NCBI GenBank assembly: GCA_035451285.1
Contig: DAOTOJ010000001.1
Location: forward strand, 1-64,000
Length of the DNA: 64,000 bases
Direction: 5' to 3'
From: DAOTOJ01 sp035451285
GTDB lineage: Bacteria; Patescibacteriota; Minisyncoccia; UBA6257; Brennerbacteraceae
A program made the translations under genes and the position numbers. This document shows, one piece after another, positions 33,108 to 41,826 of this stretch (positions within the stretch are counted from its first letter, which is position 1; the number at the start of each line of letters is the position of its first letter). The notes under the pieces were generated by a model that saw only the letters and a list, made by a program, of their open reading frames with translations, had not been told where the DNA came from and made no database searches.

Positions 33108-33731
33108 ATGGCTGATAATAAAAATTTTAAAATTAATATCCCTATTGTTATTGGTTTAGTAGTAATTTTAACTATTGCCGGTTTATATTTTTTTTCAAGG
33201 GATAATAATTCTTTTCAAATTTCTTTGGAAGAAAACGATCATTTCAGGGGGAATAGGGAAGCTTCAGTTATTTTAGTAGAATATAGCGATTTTAGCTGTC
33301 CAGCTTGTGCATATTATTTTCCAATAATTGAAGAATTAATAGCTAATTATAATAATGATTTATTATTTATTTACAGGCATTTCCCATTTCATCAAAATTC
33401 TTACTCAGCTGCTTTAGCTTCTGAAGCAGCTGGTAAGCAAGGCGCTTTTTGGCAAATGGCGGAAAAACTGTATGTTAATCAAGCTAACTGGGCAAATTCT
33501 CAAAATCCATTTGAAATTTTTTCTTCTTATGCTGAAGAATTAAATTTAGATATTGAAAAATTTAAAAACGATTTAAATTCTCAAGAAATTGAACAAAAAG
33601 TTAGTAGCGATTTTAATTCTGGAAAGAAATACGGAATAACTTATACCCCTAGTTTTTTCATAAATGGAACATTGATTGACAATCCTCCTTCTTATGAGGA
33701 ATTTGCTAAACTTATTGAAAGTGCTAGGTAG
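33108..33731 (+). CDS. DsbA-like thiol-disulfide oxidoreductase, membrane anchored
   Basis: A membrane segment (about 11-29) precedes a thioredoxin-fold domain. The active site is CPAC (Cys 64 and Cys 67) in EYSDFSCPACAYYFP, and the cis-proline loop is GITYTPSFFINGTL. Between them lies the helical insertion of the DsbA/BdbD type. Length is 207 aa. It should form or shuffle disulfides in proteins outside the membrane; the cysteine-containing exported proteins seen nearby (surface protein, the CGPLCG protein at 4766-5353) are possible substrates, which is inference. No DsbB/VKOR partner is visible in the window. Confidence 0.88.
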   Translation: MADNKNFKINIPIVIGLVVILTIAGLYFFSRDNNSFQISLEENDHFRGNREASVILVEYSDFSCPACAYYFPIIEELIANYNNDLLFIYRHFPFHQNSYSAALASEAAGKQGAFWQMAEKLYVNQANWANSQNPFEIFSSYAEELNLDIEKFKNDLNSQEIEQKVSSDFNSGKKYGITYTPSFFINGTLIDNPPSYEEFAKLIESAR

Positions 33732-33768
33732 TTTTGGGTTTTAATTTTAGAAAGAATTTTTTATTTAT

Positions 33769-34617
33769 ATGGTAGTTATCAAAGCTGATAATCGAAGAGA
33801 AAGATTTAATAAAAATAAAATTATTAATTCACTTTTAAAAATTGGCTTAGAGGAAAATAAAGCCCAAGAAATTGCCCAACAAGCTAAAGAAGAATTAAAA
33901 GGAAAAATCACCACTGATGAAATTTTTAACTTCGTAGCTTCTAAATTAGAAAGCTACAACTTGCTTTATGCTGGAAAGTATAATCTAAGAAGGGCGATTA
34001 TGAATCTAGGCCCAACTGGTTATCCTTTTGAAAAGTATATTGCCAAAGTTCTAGATACTTATAATTTTAGCACTAAAACCAATCAAGTTTTAAATGGTAA
34101 ATGTGTTATTCACGAAATTGATGTTCTAGCGCATAAAAATAATGATTTTTATTTTATTGAATGCAAATATCATAATACAACCGGAGCCAAGTCGGATGTT
34201 AAGGTTCCGCTTTATATTCATTCCAGATTTTTAGATTTAAAAGCTAATCTTAAAAAAAAAGATGAATATAATTACAAGATGTGGCTTATTACTAATACCA
34301 AGTTTACAACCGAAGCTTTAAAATATGGCGAATGCATGAAAATAAAAATGACCGGTTGGCTTTATCCCGAAGACAACAGTTTGGAAAAAATTATTGAAAA
34401 AAATAATGCTTACCCCATAAATCTTTTTAAAGGAACATTAAATAATTTTGACTATCAAAAGTTGGCGAAATTAGATATTTTTCTTTTAAAGGATCTTCTT
34501 AAATTTTCTTTGAAAGAGTTAATTTCAAAAACTAAAATTAAAGAAGAGAAACTTTCAAAACTTTATCAATTAGCTTTAAAACTTTGTCCAACTTATGAAA
34601 GTAAAAATAAAAAATAA
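33769..34617 (+). CDS. ATP-cone domain fused to PD-(D/E)XK nuclease
   Basis: Residues about 1-85 form an ATP-cone (VIKADNRRERFNKNKIINSL and LRRAIMNLGPTGYPFEKYIA), the nucleotide-sensing module best known from ribonucleotide reductases and NrdR. Residues about 90-200 look like an Mrr-type PD-(D/E)XK nuclease: HEIDVLAHKNNDFYFIECKY gives Asp 118, Glu 131 and Lys 133, with Glu 88 a candidate upstream acid. A C-terminal helical part (about 235-275) with LDIFLLKDLLKFSLKELI resembles a small DNA-binding helical domain. No methyltransferase is next to it, so it is not an ordinary restriction gene. It may be a nuclease gated by the ATP/dATP level. It overlaps the next gene by 23 nt. Confidence 0.8.
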   Translation: MVVIKADNRRERFNKNKIINSLLKIGLEENKAQEIAQQAKEELKGKITTDEIFNFVASKLESYNLLYAGKYNLRRAIMNLGPTGYPFEKYIAKVLDTYNFSTKTNQVLNGKCVIHEIDVLAHKNNDFYFIECKYHNTTGAKSDVKVPLYIHSRFLDLKANLKKKDEYNYKMWLITNTKFTTEALKYGECMKIKMTGWLYPEDNSLEKIIEKNNAYPINLFKGTLNNFDYQKLAKLDIFLLKDLLKFSLKELISKTKIKEEKLSKLYQLALKLCPTYESKNKK

Positions 34618-35884
34618 AAAACAGTTAGCCAAAACAAAACTAAGAAAAGATGTTTTGGAAATTCTTGAAGCAGGGTTAAATGCAATTCAGCTTAAACCTG
34701 TTTTAAAAAATAAAATTAGAGTTAATAAAAACTATTTAATTATTGATAATAATAAATTTGATCTAAATAGTTTTGAAAAAATAGGAATTATTGGGTTTGG
34801 AAAGGGAAGTTTAGAAATTGCCAAATATTTAGAAAATACTTTAAAAAATAGGATAACTGGAGGGGTAATTATTGATCTTAAAAAAGAAAAATTAAAATAT
34901 CTTAAAAGTTATCAAGGCACCCACCCTCTGCCTTCTTTTAAAAACCAATTAGCTAGTAAAAAATTAATAACCTTTGCTAAATCCTTAAATCCTTCAAAAG
35001 ATTTATTAATTGCTGTAGTTTGTGGAGGTGGTTCAAGTTTATTTTTTGACCCTTTGATAAAACCCAAAGATTTCGTTTTAATAACTTCTGATCTTTTAAA
35101 AAGTGGAGCAGATATTTCTCAAATAAATATTGTTAGAAAACATTTATCAAATATCAAAGGAGGAAAATTTGCCAAAACTCTTTATCCCTTAAAAACATTA
35201 GTTTTAGTTTCTTCGGACGTTATTGGAGATAATCTATCAACAATTGCTTCTGGTCCTTTTTATCCAGATTTTTCAACTAATCAAGACGCTTTAAAAGTCT
35301 TAAAGAAATATCGACTACTGGGAAAATATCAAAACAAACTCAAATTTTCAGAAACAATTAAAGATAGAAAATATTTTAAAAACATTAAGCATTTTATTAT
35401 TTTGAATAATCAAGTTGCTTTAAAAGCTATGGAAATTAAAGCTCAGGAAATTAATTATCAACCAGTGATTTTGACAACTAAGTTTAATTGCGAGGCAAAA
35501 AATAGTTATCAAAAAATTAAAAAAATGATCAAAGGAAAAACCGCTAAATATAATTTATTTTTATTAGGCGGAGAAACTTTTGTTAAAGCTCGGGGAGTTG
35601 GGAAAGGAGGGAGAAATCAAGAAGCTGTCTTGGGAGCTTTAAAATTTATTAAAGATAATGAACTATTTATTTCTTGCGCTTCAGATGGGATTGATAATAC
35701 TCCTTTTGCTGGAGCAATTGCTGATAAACTTACTTTTAAAAATGCTCTTAAATTAGGATTAGAAATTGACGAATATTTAAAAAATAATGATTCTTATAGC
35801 TTTTTTAAACAAACAAGGGACTATTTATTAACTGGTTTTACAAATAGCAATGTTTCAGATATAATGATTTATTATCGAAATTAA
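34595..35884 (+). CDS. Glycerate 2-kinase (MOFRL/DUF4147 family)
   Basis: The enzyme phosphorylates glycerate to 2-phosphoglycerate. The 429-aa protein has GIIGFGKGSLEIAKYLE near the N-terminus, AVVCGGGSSLFFDPL in the first domain, ISQINIVRKHLSNIKGGKFA, and the C-terminal MOFRL part with LFLLGGETFVKARGVGKGGR, NQEAVLGAL and ASDGIDNTPFAGAIAD. These are the hallmarks of class II glycerate kinases. Its neighbours are PEP synthase and a 2-hydroxyacid dehydrogenase, so it probably feeds three-carbon acids into lower glycolysis or gluconeogenesis. The start overlaps the nuclease gene; a later in-frame start is possible. Confidence 0.9.
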   Translation: MKVKIKNKKQLAKTKLRKDVLEILEAGLNAIQLKPVLKNKIRVNKNYLIIDNNKFDLNSFEKIGIIGFGKGSLEIAKYLENTLKNRITGGVIIDLKKEKLKYLKSYQGTHPLPSFKNQLASKKLITFAKSLNPSKDLLIAVVCGGGSSLFFDPLIKPKDFVLITSDLLKSGADISQINIVRKHLSNIKGGKFAKTLYPLKTLVLVSSDVIGDNLSTIASGPFYPDFSTNQDALKVLKKYRLLGKYQNKLKFSETIKDRKYFKNIKHFIILNNQVALKAMEIKAQEINYQPVILTTKFNCEAKNSYQKIKKMIKGKTAKYNLFLLGGETFVKARGVGKGGRNQEAVLGALKFIKDNELFISCASDGIDNTPFAGAIADKLTFKNALKLGLEIDEYLKNNDSYSFFKQTRDYLLTGFTNSNVSDIMIYYRN

Positions 35885-35903
35885 TAAAAATAAATATAAT
35901 TTT

Positions 35904-38351
35904 ATGAGAAAAGATATTATTTGGTTTGAAGATTTAACAATAAACGACGTTAATTTAGTTGGGGGGAAAAATGCTGCTTTAGGAGAAATGTATAGCGAAT
36001 TACTTAAGGTAGGGATTAAAATTCCTAATGGTTTCGCAATAACCGCCCAAGCTTATAAATATTTTTTAAAATTTAATGAATTTGATAAAAAAATTGAAGA
36101 TATTTTAAAGGGTCTAAATACCCACAACACTCGAGATTTAGCTTTGAGGGGTAAAAAAATAAGAGAATTAATAAAAAGCGGTGTAATGCCTAAAGATTTG
36201 GAAGAAAAAATTAAAAATGAATACCAAAAACTTAGTAATTTTTATAAAACGAAAAATGTCGACGTAGCCGTTAGGTCTTCGGCTACTGCCGAGGATTTGC
36301 CAGATGCTTCTTTTGCTGGGCAACAAGAGACTTATTTAAATATTAGAGGAGAACAAGCGCTTATTGAAGCAGTTAAAAATTCTTTTTCTTCGCTATTTAC
36401 GGATCGAGCTATTTCTTATAGGTATGATAAAGGTTTTAGCAGCACTGAAGTATTATTGTCAGTTGGAGTTCAAAAGATGGTTAGAAGTGACAAGGGAAGC
36501 TCAGGAGTTGCTTTTACTATTGATACTGAAACTGGTTTTAATAAAGTTATTTTAATAAATGGCAGTTATGGTTTAGGGGAGTTAGTTGTTAAAGGTCAAG
36601 TTACTCCGGATGAATTTGTGGTTTTTAAACCATCTTTAGAAAATAATTTTTACCCGATTATTTCTAAAAACATTGGAAAAAAGGAAATTAAAATGATTTA
36701 TTCAAGAAATTCCCAAAGAGTTCAGCAAACAGAAGTCATTAAAACTTCTATTAGCGAACAACAAAATTTTTGCTTGACAGATGAAGAGATAATCAAACTT
36801 TCTTGGGATTGTTTAAAAATTGAAAAGCATTTTTCTAAAAAACATAAAAGATATAGTCCAATGGATATTGAATGGGCAAAAGATGGAATAACTGGTGAAA
36901 TGTTCATAGTTCAAGCAAGACCTGAAACAGTTCAAGCTTTAAAAAACCCCAATATTTATGAAGAATATATTTTAAAGCAAAAAGGTAAGTTATTGGTAAC
37001 AGGCATTGCTATTGGCGCCAAAATTTCAGCTGGCAAGGTAAGAGTTATAAAAGACGTTAAGCAAATCAGTGAGTTTCGAAAAGGTGAAATTTTAGTAACC
37101 GAAGTAACTGATCCTGATTGGGAGCCGATTATGAAAATAGCTTCTGGAATTATTACTGATAAAGGCGGTAGGACTTCGCACGCGGCAATTGTCTCGAGGG
37201 AATTAGGTGTCAATTGTATAGTTGGTGCCAATGATGCTACTTCAGTTTTAAAAACTGGCCAAATGATAACCATTGATTGTTCTTCGGGAACAATTGGTAA
37301 TGTTTACGAAGGAAGACTTAATTTTGAAGTCAAGAAGCACGAACTTAAAAAACTTAAAGATCCTAAAGTAAAAATTTCAATTAATATTGGTTCCCCTGAT
37401 GAAGCTTTTAAATATCATAATTTGCCGGTTAAAGGAGTGGGACTTGGAAGATTGGAATTTATTATTGCTTCTCAAATTCAAATTCATCCCAATGTTTTAA
37501 TTGATTACCCACGAATAAAAAATGGAGCTTTGAAATTTAATAATCAAACTAAAAAAGATTTAGAAAGTTTAATTAATAAAATAGATCAATTGACAATTGG
37601 CTATAGTAATAAGCAAGATTTTTATGTTGATAAATTGACTTTTGGAATAGCTAAAATAGCTGCTGCTTTTTGGCCTAACGAAGTAATTATTAGATTTTCT
37701 GATTTTAAAACCAATGAATACGCGACTTTAACTGGCGGCAATTTATATGAACCATTTGAAGAAAATCCAATGATTGGTTGGCGCGGAGCTTCTCGTTATT
37801 ACCATCCTAATTTTGAAAAAGCTTTTGGATTAGAATGTCAAGCGCTAAAAAATGTCAGAGAAAAAATGGGATTTATTAATGTAGTTCCAATGGTTCCTTT
37901 TTGTAGAACCATTGAAGAAGCTCAAAAAGTGCTTAAAATTATGGCCAAATATGGACTTAAACGAGGACAACTTGTAAAAAATTCTAAAGAATCAACATTA
38001 AAGGTTTATGTAATGGCTGAAATACCTTCAAATGCAATTTTAGCTAAGGATTTTTTAAAATATTTTGATGGAATGAGTATTGGTTCTAATGATTTAACTC
38101 AGTTAGTGTTAGGAATTGACAGAGATTCAACTATTATTAGTGGAATAGGCAATGAAAATAATCAAGCTGTCAAAGAAACTATTAAAGACATTATTAAAGA
38201 ATGCCGTAAACAAAAAAAATATAGCGGAATTTGTGGACAAGCGCCAAGCGATTTTCCCCAATTTGCTAAATTTTTACAACAAATTGGTATTGAAGCAATT
38301 AGCCTAAATCCTGATAGTATTATCAAAACAATTATTGCCCTAACAAATTAA
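35904..38351 (+). CDS. ppsA: Phosphoenolpyruvate synthase
   Basis: PEP synthase converts pyruvate and ATP to PEP, AMP and phosphate. The N-terminal ATP-grasp domain starts with IWFEDLTINDVNLVGGKNAA and contains VAVRSSATAEDLPDASFAGQ. The phosphohistidine domain has GGRTSHAAIVSRELG with the catalytic His 426. The C-terminal PEP-binding barrel shows GWRGASRYYHPNFEKAF, SIGSNDLTQLVLGIDRDS and YSGICGQAPSDFP. All three domains are complete at 815 aa, the expected length. It follows the glycerate kinase by 19 nt and precedes the dehydrogenase by 16 nt, in one operon by spacing. Pyruvate, phosphate dikinase is less likely because of the YSGICGQ ending and length. Confidence 0.95.
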   Translation: MRKDIIWFEDLTINDVNLVGGKNAALGEMYSELLKVGIKIPNGFAITAQAYKYFLKFNEFDKKIEDILKGLNTHNTRDLALRGKKIRELIKSGVMPKDLEEKIKNEYQKLSNFYKTKNVDVAVRSSATAEDLPDASFAGQQETYLNIRGEQALIEAVKNSFSSLFTDRAISYRYDKGFSSTEVLLSVGVQKMVRSDKGSSGVAFTIDTETGFNKVILINGSYGLGELVVKGQVTPDEFVVFKPSLENNFYPIISKNIGKKEIKMIYSRNSQRVQQTEVIKTSISEQQNFCLTDEEIIKLSWDCLKIEKHFSKKHKRYSPMDIEWAKDGITGEMFIVQARPETVQALKNPNIYEEYILKQKGKLLVTGIAIGAKISAGKVRVIKDVKQISEFRKGEILVTEVTDPDWEPIMKIASGIITDKGGRTSHAAIVSRELGVNCIVGANDATSVLKTGQMITIDCSSGTIGNVYEGRLNFEVKKHELKKLKDPKVKISINIGSPDEAFKYHNLPVKGVGLGRLEFIIASQIQIHPNVLIDYPRIKNGALKFNNQTKKDLESLINKIDQLTIGYSNKQDFYVDKLTFGIAKIAAAFWPNEVIIRFSDFKTNEYATLTGGNLYEPFEENPMIGWRGASRYYHPNFEKAFGLECQALKNVREKMGFINVVPMVPFCRTIEEAQKVLKIMAKYGLKRGQLVKNSKESTLKVYVMAEIPSNAILAKDFLKYFDGMSIGSNDLTQLVLGIDRDSTIISGIGNENNQAVKETIKDIIKECRKQKKYSGICGQAPSDFPQFAKFLQQIGIEAISLNPDSIIKTIIALTN

Positions 38352-38367
38352 TTAATCTTAAAATTTA

Positions 38368-39393
38368 ATGAAACTTGTTTTTTTTGAGATAGAAGATTGG
38401 GAAAAAGAATATATTTCAAAAAATTTGAAAATTTCAAAAGATTTAGAGCTTTTATTTTATAATGAAAAATTTGATAAAAAGTTGATAACTAATGATGTTT
38501 TGGGAATTTCAGTTTTTGTTGGTTCAACAATAGATGAGAGTATTTTAGAAGTTGCTCCTAATTTAAAATTTATTACCACTCGTTCAACTGGTTTTGATCA
38601 TTTAAAATCTGATTTATTAATAGAAAAGGGAGTAAAATTGGGTTATGTTCCTGGTTATGGCGATAATACTGTTGCTGAATTTGCTTTTGGGTTGTTACTG
38701 GCTGTTAATCGCCATATTTACGAAGCTTTTGATAGAATTAAAGAAAATCGAGATTTTTCAATAGAAGGTTTGGAAGGATTTGACCTGAAAGATAAAACAA
38801 TTGGAATTATTGGTACTGGCAGAATTGGCAAAGAAATGATTAAAATTTCCAAAGGTTTTCAAATGAATATTATGGCTTATGATTTATATCCTAATTTGGA
38901 ATTAGCTAAAGAACTTGATTTTCGATACGTTTCTTTTGATGAATTATTAGCTAACTCTGATGTTATATCTTTGCATATTCCCTATACCAAAGAAAATCAT
39001 TATTTAATAAACGAAGAGAATATTTCCAAAATTAAAAAAGGGGCGATTTTGATAAACACTTCTCGTGGAGCACTGGTAGATTCCAAAGCCTTAATTAAAG
39101 GATTAAACGAGGGAATTCTAAGAGGTGTTGGTTTAGATGTTTTAGATGGAGAAAAAGAAACTTTTGAGGAAAGATCATTAGTGCTTTATGGTAATCTTCA
39201 AAAAGATGACATTTTAAATATTTTAGAAAACAATGTATTAATTAATACCTCGAATGTAATCATTACTCCTCACATTGCCTTTTTTACTAAAGAAGCTCAA
39301 ATTAGGATTTTAAACACTGATTTAGCCAATATTGAAAGCTTTTTTGAAAACTTTGAAATGAAATTTCCAATTCCTCTTTTAAAAAGTAATTAA
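38368..39393 (+). CDS. D-2-hydroxyacid dehydrogenase (D-lactate dehydrogenase-like)
   Basis: A 341-aa NAD-dependent dehydrogenase of the D-isomer family. The Rossmann motif is TIGIIGTGRIGKEMIKIS, followed by an acidic residue in AYDLYP that favours NAD over NADP. The catalytic Arg is in LINTSRGALVDSKALIKGL, the catalytic His in ITPHIAFFTKEA. The segment with TRSTGFDHLKSDLLIEKG and GDNTVAEFAFGLLLAVNR is also conserved. D-lactate dehydrogenase is the best guess; hydroxypyruvate or glyoxylate reductase would fit the adjacent glycerate kinase equally well. Confidence 0.85.
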   Translation: MKLVFFEIEDWEKEYISKNLKISKDLELLFYNEKFDKKLITNDVLGISVFVGSTIDESILEVAPNLKFITTRSTGFDHLKSDLLIEKGVKLGYVPGYGDNTVAEFAFGLLLAVNRHIYEAFDRIKENRDFSIEGLEGFDLKDKTIGIIGTGRIGKEMIKISKGFQMNIMAYDLYPNLELAKELDFRYVSFDELLANSDVISLHIPYTKENHYLINEENISKIKKGAILINTSRGALVDSKALIKGLNEGILRGVGLDVLDGEKETFEERSLVLYGNLQKDDILNILENNVLINTSNVIITPHIAFFTKEAQIRILNTDLANIESFFENFEMKFPIPLLKSN

Positions 39394-39405
39394 ATCATTA
39401 AAAAT

Positions 39406-40647
39406 ATGTTGGATATTAATTTTATTAGAAATAATAGAAAATTAGTTGAAGAGAATAATAAAAAAAGAAATTCAAAAGTAAGGGTTGATGAAATTTTGGA
39501 TTTGGACGAAAAAAGAAGAAAACTAATTACTGAAATAGATAGTTTAAAATCACAGCAAAATAAGAGATCAAAAAAGAAGCCAAGCGCTTCAGAAATAGTT
39601 CAGCTAAAAAAATTAGCTTCTAAAATTGAAAAAGCAGAGAAAGAGCTTAAAAAGATTGAAGACGAATTATTTGAGAAAATGAGTTGGCTTCCAAATTTAC
39701 TTGATCCGGAAGTGCCACTTGGCAAGAGCGATGAAGATAATGTACCTATAAAATATTGGGGCGATGTTCCAAAATTTAATTTTGAGCCATTGAGCCACCA
39801 AGAATTAGGAGAAGCCTTAGATATAATTGATATTCAACGGGCTGCTAAAATAACTGGTTCTAGATTTTATTTTTTAAAAAATGAAGGAGTTTTATTGAGA
39901 TTAGCTTTAATAAATTTTGCTTTTGATTATTTAAAAAAACAAGGTTTTATTTTAATGAGTACTCCCCATTTAGCAAAAGAACAAACTTTGTTTGGCACTG
40001 GATATTTGCCCTTTTTTAAAGATGATATTTATAAACTTGAAAATGAAGATTTGTCTTTAATCGGAACCTCAGAACAAACTTTAGTTGCTTATCACCAAGA
40101 TGAAATACTTTCTGAATTAGAACTTCCTAAACTTTATAGTGCTTATTCTCAATGTTTTCGAATAGAAGCTGGTTCTTATGGTAAAGATACTAAAGGAATT
40201 TTTAGGGTTCATGAATTTATGAAGGTTGAACAAATTGTTTTATGTAAGCCAGAAGAAATAGAACAGTATCATCAAAAATGCCTTCAAAACGAGGAAGCCT
40301 TTTTAAAAGCTTTAGAAATACCTTATAGAGTTGTTTTAATTTGTTCTGGCGACATGGGGGCTCCGGGATATAAAAAATACGATGTTGAGGCTTGGTTTCC
40401 TTCTCAAAATAAGTACCGAGAAGTAACTTCCAACACCAATTTAACAGATTACCAAACAAGAAGATTGAATATTAGATATCGCCAAAAAGATGGTTCCCTA
40501 ATTTTTCCCTACACTATTTCAGCAACAGCTTTAACTGATAGGCATTTAATAGCAATTTTAGAAAATTATCAACAAAGCGATGGTTCAATAAAAATTCCTA
40601 AAGTTTTAATTCCTTATCTTAATGGCTTAGAGGTTATTAAGAGATAG
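39406..40647 (+). CDS. serS: Seryl-tRNA synthetase
   Basis: SerRS charges tRNA-Ser. The N-terminal coiled-coil arm (about 30-100) that holds the tRNA long arm is present. Class II motifs follow: motif 2 in SQCFRIEAGSYGKDTKGIFR, and motif 3 near the C-terminus in SATALTDRHLIAILENYQQ. TSEQTLVAYHQDE marks the serine-binding region. Length of 413 aa is slightly short but complete. It lies 12 nt after the dehydrogenase gene and 2 nt before the FtsQ-like gene. Confidence 0.96.
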   Translation: MLDINFIRNNRKLVEENNKKRNSKVRVDEILDLDEKRRKLITEIDSLKSQQNKRSKKKPSASEIVQLKKLASKIEKAEKELKKIEDELFEKMSWLPNLLDPEVPLGKSDEDNVPIKYWGDVPKFNFEPLSHQELGEALDIIDIQRAAKITGSRFYFLKNEGVLLRLALINFAFDYLKKQGFILMSTPHLAKEQTLFGTGYLPFFKDDIYKLENEDLSLIGTSEQTLVAYHQDEILSELELPKLYSAYSQCFRIEAGSYGKDTKGIFRVHEFMKVEQIVLCKPEEIEQYHQKCLQNEEAFLKALEIPYRVVLICSGDMGAPGYKKYDVEAWFPSQNKYREVTSNTNLTDYQTRRLNIRYRQKDGSLIFPYTISATALTDRHLIAILENYQQSDGSIKIPKVLIPYLNGLEVIKR

Positions 40648-40649
40648 TT

Positions 40650-41456
40650 ATGGCTTTTTCTAAAATTAGAACAATTAAGCGTCGCAGGAGGCTAAAAAAA
40701 TATTTTAAAATTTTTTTAATAATTGTTTTAATTGGAGGATTAGTTTATCTAGTTCTTTTTTCTAATTTTTTTATTGCCCAAAATATTGAAATTAATGGAC
40801 AAGATGAAGAAAAAGTCAGCGAAATTCAAAGATATTTAGATAATTATTTGGCAACGGCAACCAAAAACTACGGAATTTTTAAATATTTATCAACTAAAAA
40901 CTATTTGGTATTTTTGTTACTAAAAAATGAAATTAGTCAAAATTTATTTTCTAATTATTACTATTTAGATAATTTGGATTTTGATTTTAATTTCAAAGAT
41001 AAGGAAATAGTTTTAAATATTTATTTAAAAGAACCAATAGCAACTGTTTGTTCTTTAGATAACTGTTTTTATTTGGATTCATCTGGAAAACTAATAGAAG
41101 AAACAGTTAAATCCCAAAAAAAGGGGATTTTAATTGAGGACCATTCAACTGCCATACTTAAAACTTCTGATGATTATTTGACCCCAAGCGAGCTTTCCGT
41201 TTTGAATGGATTTTTTAAGAAAACCGAGCTAATGATTAAGCCTAATTATGTAGAACTTGACAATGCTAGTAAAGCTGGAAAATATGCTAAAATAATAACA
41301 GCAGATGATTACTATATTTTAATTAGTTTTAATCTGCCGTTAGAATTTAGCTATTATGTCTTGCAATCTTTATTAAACGAACAGATGATTGATTTTGAAA
41401 ATTTAGAATACCTTGATTTACGTTTCACTGACAAAGCGTTTTATAAATTAAAATAA
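40650..41456 (+). CDS. ftsQ: FtsQ/DivIB-like cell division protein
   Basis: The 268-aa protein has a short basic cytoplasmic N-terminus (KIRTIKRRRRLKKYFK), one membrane segment (about 20-40) and an extracytoplasmic region starting with a POTRA-like stretch, FFIAQNIEINGQDEEKVSEI. A C-terminal pattern, LEYLDLRFTDKAFYKLK, matches the final strand of the FtsQ/DivIB beta domain. FtsQ links divisome proteins in other bacteria. Sequence identity to known FtsQ proteins is low, so the call rests on topology and these two motifs. No other division genes lie next to it. Confidence 0.72.
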   Translation: MAFSKIRTIKRRRRLKKYFKIFLIIVLIGGLVYLVLFSNFFIAQNIEINGQDEEKVSEIQRYLDNYLATATKNYGIFKYLSTKNYLVFLLLKNEISQNLFSNYYYLDNLDFDFNFKDKEIVLNIYLKEPIATVCSLDNCFYLDSSGKLIEETVKSQKKGILIEDHSTAILKTSDDYLTPSELSVLNGFFKKTELMIKPNYVELDNASKAGKYAKIITADDYYILISFNLPLEFSYYVLQSLLNEQMIDFENLEYLDLRFTDKAFYKLK

Positions 41457-41459
41457 AAT

Positions 41460-41825
41460 ATGCAACAAGCCAATCCTGAAAATTTAAAAAAATTTGAGAA
41501 ATTAAAACAAGAAATTGAAAAAGAAATTCCTTTTTCAGAAGCCACTCCTCAAGAAAAAAAAGAAGTTTTAGAAAAAGTTATTGAAAAAAATTATTTTCCT
41601 CAAAAATCTCAAATTGAAAATTTAGAACCAAGATTAACAGAAATCGAAAAAGCTAAAAAACAATATGAGCCATTAATTTCCCAACTAATTGAAATTGCCC
41701 AAGAAGAGGGAATTGAAAAAGCAGTTAATAAAGCCTTAGAAGTTTCTAAAGACAATCCCTATCTTCTTGACGCTTTCCATGACGAGTTAGTTGATAAATA
41801 TTTTCATCTTTTAGAAGAAAGTTAA
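41460..41825 (+). CDS. Helical hypothetical protein
   Basis: A 121-aa soluble protein, Glu/Lys-rich and predicted to be all-helical, without signal peptide or membrane segment. A basic and acidic helical start (NLKKFEKLKQEIEKEIPFSE) is followed by LEPRLTEIEKAKKQYEPLIS and a C-terminal AFHDELVDKYFHLLEES. I recognise no family. It starts 3 nt after the FtsQ-like gene and ends 1 nt before the ATPase gene, so it may be a partner of that ATPase. Confidence 0.75.
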   Translation: MQQANPENLKKFEKLKQEIEKEIPFSEATPQEKKEVLEKVIEKNYFPQKSQIENLEPRLTEIEKAKKQYEPLISQLIEIAQEEGIEKAVNKALEVSKDNPYLLDAFHDELVDKYFHLLEES

Positions 41826-41826
41826 T

